The notes under the pieces are model-generated. The model saw only the letters and a program-made list of their open reading frames with translations, did not search any database and was not told the DNA's origin. Below, in pieces: positions 60,945 to 64,000 of a DNA stretch of 64,000 nucleotides. The DNA comes from Kalaharituber pfeilii (Eukaryota > Ascomycota > Pezizomycetes > Pezizales > Pezizaceae), in NCBI GenBank assembly GCA_015179045.1, contig WHUZ01000033.1, forward strand, positions 434,001-498,000, in the 5' to 3' direction. Position 1 is the first letter of the stretch, and the number at the start of each line of letters is the position of its first letter. The translations under genes were made by a program, and so were the position numbers.

Positions 60945-61730
60945 GTCGTCACTGCCACTGTCATGTAATCAATTTCTCAACCGGCCAACACATCATGCGG
61001 CATCAGGTACGCATTCCGCATAGGAGTGTCCTGTTGCACAGCCTCTGTTAGTGACACATTTCGTGCATGCAGAGGAGCAAGGCAGCGAAACAAGACCTGG
61101 TTGGAACAAGGCGCAGCAGAATGCGACTTCTCCGTTAGATGTGGGTGGATGTTGCAAACCAGTAGGACGGCAACGTACTGCAACAGGTTGGGAGTTGGAG
61201 GGCGGAAATGCGGGGTGTGTGCCTTGTCTGCCTTGTGTGCCTTGTGGGGCATTCTGTGTGCTCGTGCCCAGACTCTGCTGCACCGTAGTCTGCCAAGCGC
61301 CTACCAAGCGCCTGCCTCTCTAAGAGAGCAGAGTGAATCGTCATCATCACCACTCTACTGTAATCGATTTCTCAACCGGCCAACACATCATGCGGCATCG
61401 GGTGCACATTCCGCAATAGGAAATCCTGTGGTGTGCAATTCCGAATGGGGGTTCCAGTGGGTGACTTCTCTACCAAGCAGCGTAGAGGGACGCTCGATGT
61501 GCGTGGATGGTAAACCAGTAGAACTAGTCTCGCAACCAGACGCTGACTACATTAGGACGGGAACGTAAGGCACTAGCATTGGATGGGCATCGTTGGCGGA
61601 ATGCGGGTGTGTGCCTTATTGGCTGCTGCGTAGCACCCGTCTCTGTCACCGTCGGGGATGTAAAACAATAACAGATCCAACCGTCGGGACGTAAAATAAT
61701 AACAAATCCGCAGAAGGGTAGTGAGAAGTC
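60945..61730. repeat. Diverged tandem duplication, unit about 394 bases
   Basis: The block CTCAACCGGCCAACACATCA, TGCGGCATC, CGCATTCCGCA..AGG..TCCTG occurs at 60972 and 61366. Weaker matches follow in order: GTGGATG..AAACCAGTAG (61140 / 61502), GGCGGAATGCGGGTGTGTGC (61200 / 61596). Between them lies GTCTGCCTTGTGTGCCTTGT slippage. Frames here (60993-61307, 61026-61568) do not look like real genes. Confidence 0.6.
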
Positions 61731-62640
61731 TAGGGAAACATTTGCCGGTTCGCGAACCAACTACTCTATTCGCGAATAGACTAATTCCTATACTAGCGGT
61801 GGTCATCAATTATCTACGGTACGGTAAGGTGGAACATTCGTACATTTCATATCCCTGTACGTCTAGCCATTTGCGGCCGGCAATTGATGACCGGTCCAAA
61901 ATGCAAAAAAGCTAAGGCTTGCACTCTGTAATTGTAGCATATCAATACAACTACAAATTCGTAATTCCTCGTGTAAGCCAAAAAGCGTCAATACAGAAGA
62001 AAATAGCATTGATAGACTCTTTATTATCTTCCGCAGTTAGACCCCATCCAGATCTCTCTTGTAGAGCCTTACACTCCCTCCATGACCTCTTTACATTAGT
62101 CATTTTATCTCCTATCTTTTTGACCATAATATGATCATCTGCAGCAAACTCTTAGTCTTTAACATCCTTATGCTAGGCCACTTGCTTACCTCTCAATAGC
62201 TCTTGGTTATCCTCCATTCAAGCGACTAGTTACTCAAGTTCCTCCTTCATCCAGGGTTTAAGGGATTACACTGACATGCCATGGCAGAATAAAGGAGTAA
62301 GATAGGGTGACTTATTTGCAGGATTCTGGTATGGATCGGTGATGTCTACGGTGCGGTGCGCTGCGGTGCAGTTGCAGTGCGGTGTGGGGAAGCGTTGAGT
62401 GGGGGCGGTTTGAGGAAAATCTACGGTAAGGTACGTGGTTTTCCAAAAAGTACGGGACTATTTCGTGCCGTAGATTTTTCAGAAATGTACGGTGATAACG
62501 TACCTTGCCGTACATTTCAGGGCGGAACATAGCCAATGAGTGTTGTTGCCAACACAACAATCTCGACCTTTTCGGATACAGCATACTGATCATTTTACTC
62601 TACTCATCGAGACGAATCGATTGACTCAGCTTTCAATATC
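61731..62640. other. No gene seen; ACGGTA-rich inverted repeats
   Basis: The motif (C)TACGGTAAGGTACG recurs at 61813-61830 and 62412-62430, and inverted (CGTACCTTGCCGTACA) at 62500-62515, separated by a TACGG/CCGTAGATTTT pair. This may be the arms of a small TIR element. A GGTGCGGTGCGCTGCGGTGC run lies at 62352-62375. No coding. Confidence 0.45.
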
Positions 62641-62712
62641 GGGGAACGAAGCATTCACGCAGGAGGCTGGGGGTCCCTCAACTTTACAGCAGGGCGGCCA
62701 AGCAACAGAACA

Positions 62713-63780
62713 ATGTGGGAGGCTCTTGGCGAATGGAATGTGGCGGTGGCTGATGAGGTCGTCATGCGTGATGGTCTCGGGGCGGTGATTCGGGTCGATG
62801 TAGCCAATTGGGAACGAGAGGCGCAGGCGGTCGCGGATGCAGAAAGGAAGACAATGGAGGATATTATTGGAGGACTTAGTATGATGACCCGTGTCGCTGG
62901 AACCAGTGCGGCCCTGGTGGACCTTGTGGTTAGAGAAGGGCAACTTGTTGAGAATGCCCCACTATGGAATTTGCAAGACCTTCTGAAGACGATCTGGAGC
63001 AAGTCAGCCGTACAGCTCAAAGATGTGGGTATCGCCATCAGGAGATCCAGGACTGCAGCACATGCAGTGAGGCAGATCGTGGAGGCGCTAAATCAGGTTG
63101 GGAACGGGAACACGAACGGACCGGACTCCGGGGAGGAGGAGGAAGGGGGGGGACCCAGTGTCGAACCCCTTACCCTGGAGGAAGATATGAGTTTGGATGG
63201 GGACAAGGGGGCAGGAGCTGGGGACGCCAGTGGGGATGGGCACCGCCTCGGGCAAGGGGAGGAGTTCTGGGGTTTCGATAAGGGAAGCGAGATAGAGGGA
63301 CATAATATTCCCGAAGCGCTATACTGGGCACACAGGGCATTACACCGAGTGATGCTCTACAATTTCAGGAGAGTCAAGGGGATGACCCCAAAGCAGGGCA
63401 GTAAGGTCCTGGATGCACTACAGGCGACTACCGCGGGGTTGGCAGCTCTGATCAAATCACCCATTTACCCCGCCAGTAACATGGAACAACTGGATATGGA
63501 GAAGGTAGAGGATGTGGAAGGCGGCGGCACCTATGAAGACCTGATGGCAAAGGCGGCTTTGGGACGTGACCTCCGGAATATCAAGGGTATGGTAGAGGAA
63601 CTCTATGTTGCACAGGGGTTAGCCTCTCAGAAGGTAGCAAACAGGCTACTGCAAAGGAAGAAGGAGGAGGAAGCACAGAAGAAAAGGCAGAAGGAACAGG
63701 CAGCAGTTAAAACCTGGGCGCAGGTGTTAAGAGGAGAAGAGCTCGCCGAGGCACGGGCGGAAGCACGGGCGGAAGCACGA

Positions 63781-63828
<48 letters not shown>

Positions 63829-64000
63829 ACGGAGGCACAGCGAGGAGAAGGACCCGCGGACCAGACAGAAGCAGAAGCGGAGGGGGCGGGGGCGGCGGCC
63901 ATTACCGATATTCCAACAGGGCCAAGGATTGGGGTAGGGAACAGGCACCGGCCCATGCCAGTCCAATGGCAACCGAAAGAGGCAGTAGGCAAGAATGATG
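62713..64000 (+). CDS. Probable LINE ORF1, partial (leaves the window)
   Basis: An open frame of at least 429 codons from ATG 62713 (open from 62590) with no stop before the window ends. It starts MWEALGEWNVAVADEVVMRD. It is helical and acidic in the first 250 residues (LVDLVVREGQLVENAPLWNL, NIKGMVEELYVAQGLASQKV), then charged KKEEEAQKKRQKEQAAVKTW. The motif TWAQVLRGEELAEARAEARA runs into an (AQ)n repeat, then P/R-rich sequence. The W-A-x-V-L motif with a charged coiled coil resembles LINE ORF1/gag proteins, but this one is unlike the ORF1 at 22892. Identification as a retroelement gene is inference from composition and context. Confidence 0.55.
63770..63835 (+). repeat. (GCACAG) microsatellite in coding sequence
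   Basis: About nine GCACAG hexamers in frame, preceded by GCACGGGCGGAA units, encode an A-Q repeat after A-R-A-E repeats. Confidence 0.9.

Noticed and set aside
61026..61568. 180-residue frame over the tandem duplication
   Set aside because: No codon bias, no introns, cysteine-rich by chance; the frame is not shared by the second unit.
1..64000. Heavy RIP mutation of repeats
   Set aside because: Several repeats keep long open frames and moderate GC; only scattered possible transitions are seen, so strong RIP is not supported by eye.

Overview
The window reads as a transposon-saturated region of a filamentous ascomycete (Pezizomycotina-type) nuclear genome. The reasons are short GT..AG introns of 54-75 bases, a STAND/NLR gene whose N-terminal domain, NACHT and ankyrin repeats are of the fungal type, a fungal PD-(D/E)XK-like gene, Tad1-like LINEs with an RNase H domain, and a Ty1/copia element. 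I cannot name the species. Only three host genes are convincing, all on the minus strand: a PD-(D/E)XK nuclease-like gene (2661-4715), a coiled-coil/beta-trefoil gene (42033-43236) and a broken NLR (about 48450-59856). Most of the rest is mobile DNA, much of it nested, and many insertions can be dated relative to each other from matching target-site duplications (TSDs).

Layout. 1-1074 is one arm of an inverted duplication (other arm 40244-41320) carrying a LINE gag fragment. 1075-2446 is a non-autonomous hAT-like element full of GGCC repeats. 5007-7794 is a Russian-doll stack of six insertions. 9221-16137 holds LINE tails, a solo copia LTR, two MITEs, a roughly 57-base tandem repeat, and a long-TIR element interrupted by a hAT element. 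16138-19516 is a decayed LINE with a MITE inside its RNase H. 22411-31173 is a full-length LINE with 14-base TSDs, interrupted in its endonuclease by a 1.4-kb element that encodes only a gag-like protein. 31174-41320 is further LINE debris, hAT elements and an unresolved hypothetical gene. 43446-46607 holds a giant-hairpin TIR element and a Tc1/mariner-type element. 48450-60736 is the NLR, its ankyrin array split by a second gag-only element and by a young, intact copia element with apparently identical LTRs; a long-TIR MITE sits 22 bases before its start codon. 62713-64000 is an open frame (probably LINE ORF1) leaving the window.

How the parts work together. The retroelements share two 3' tails. 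Tail A ends in a small hairpin (CGCCATA-GCCC-TTA-GGGC-GGC type) then GTAATGATATA and poly(A). Tail B ends in a CCCTGC...GCGGGG hairpin then TTACGTGA and poly(A). Autonomous LINEs, gag-only elements and about 14 tiny insertions (47-97 bases, little more than hairpin plus poly(A), most with 10-15-base TSDs) all carry one of these tails. A conserved 5' leader with its own hairpin is shared by the gag-only elements. The simplest reading is a LINE machinery that recognises 3' hairpins and mobilises a hierarchy of parasites down to hairpin-only copies. This is inference from structure; no similarity search was possible.
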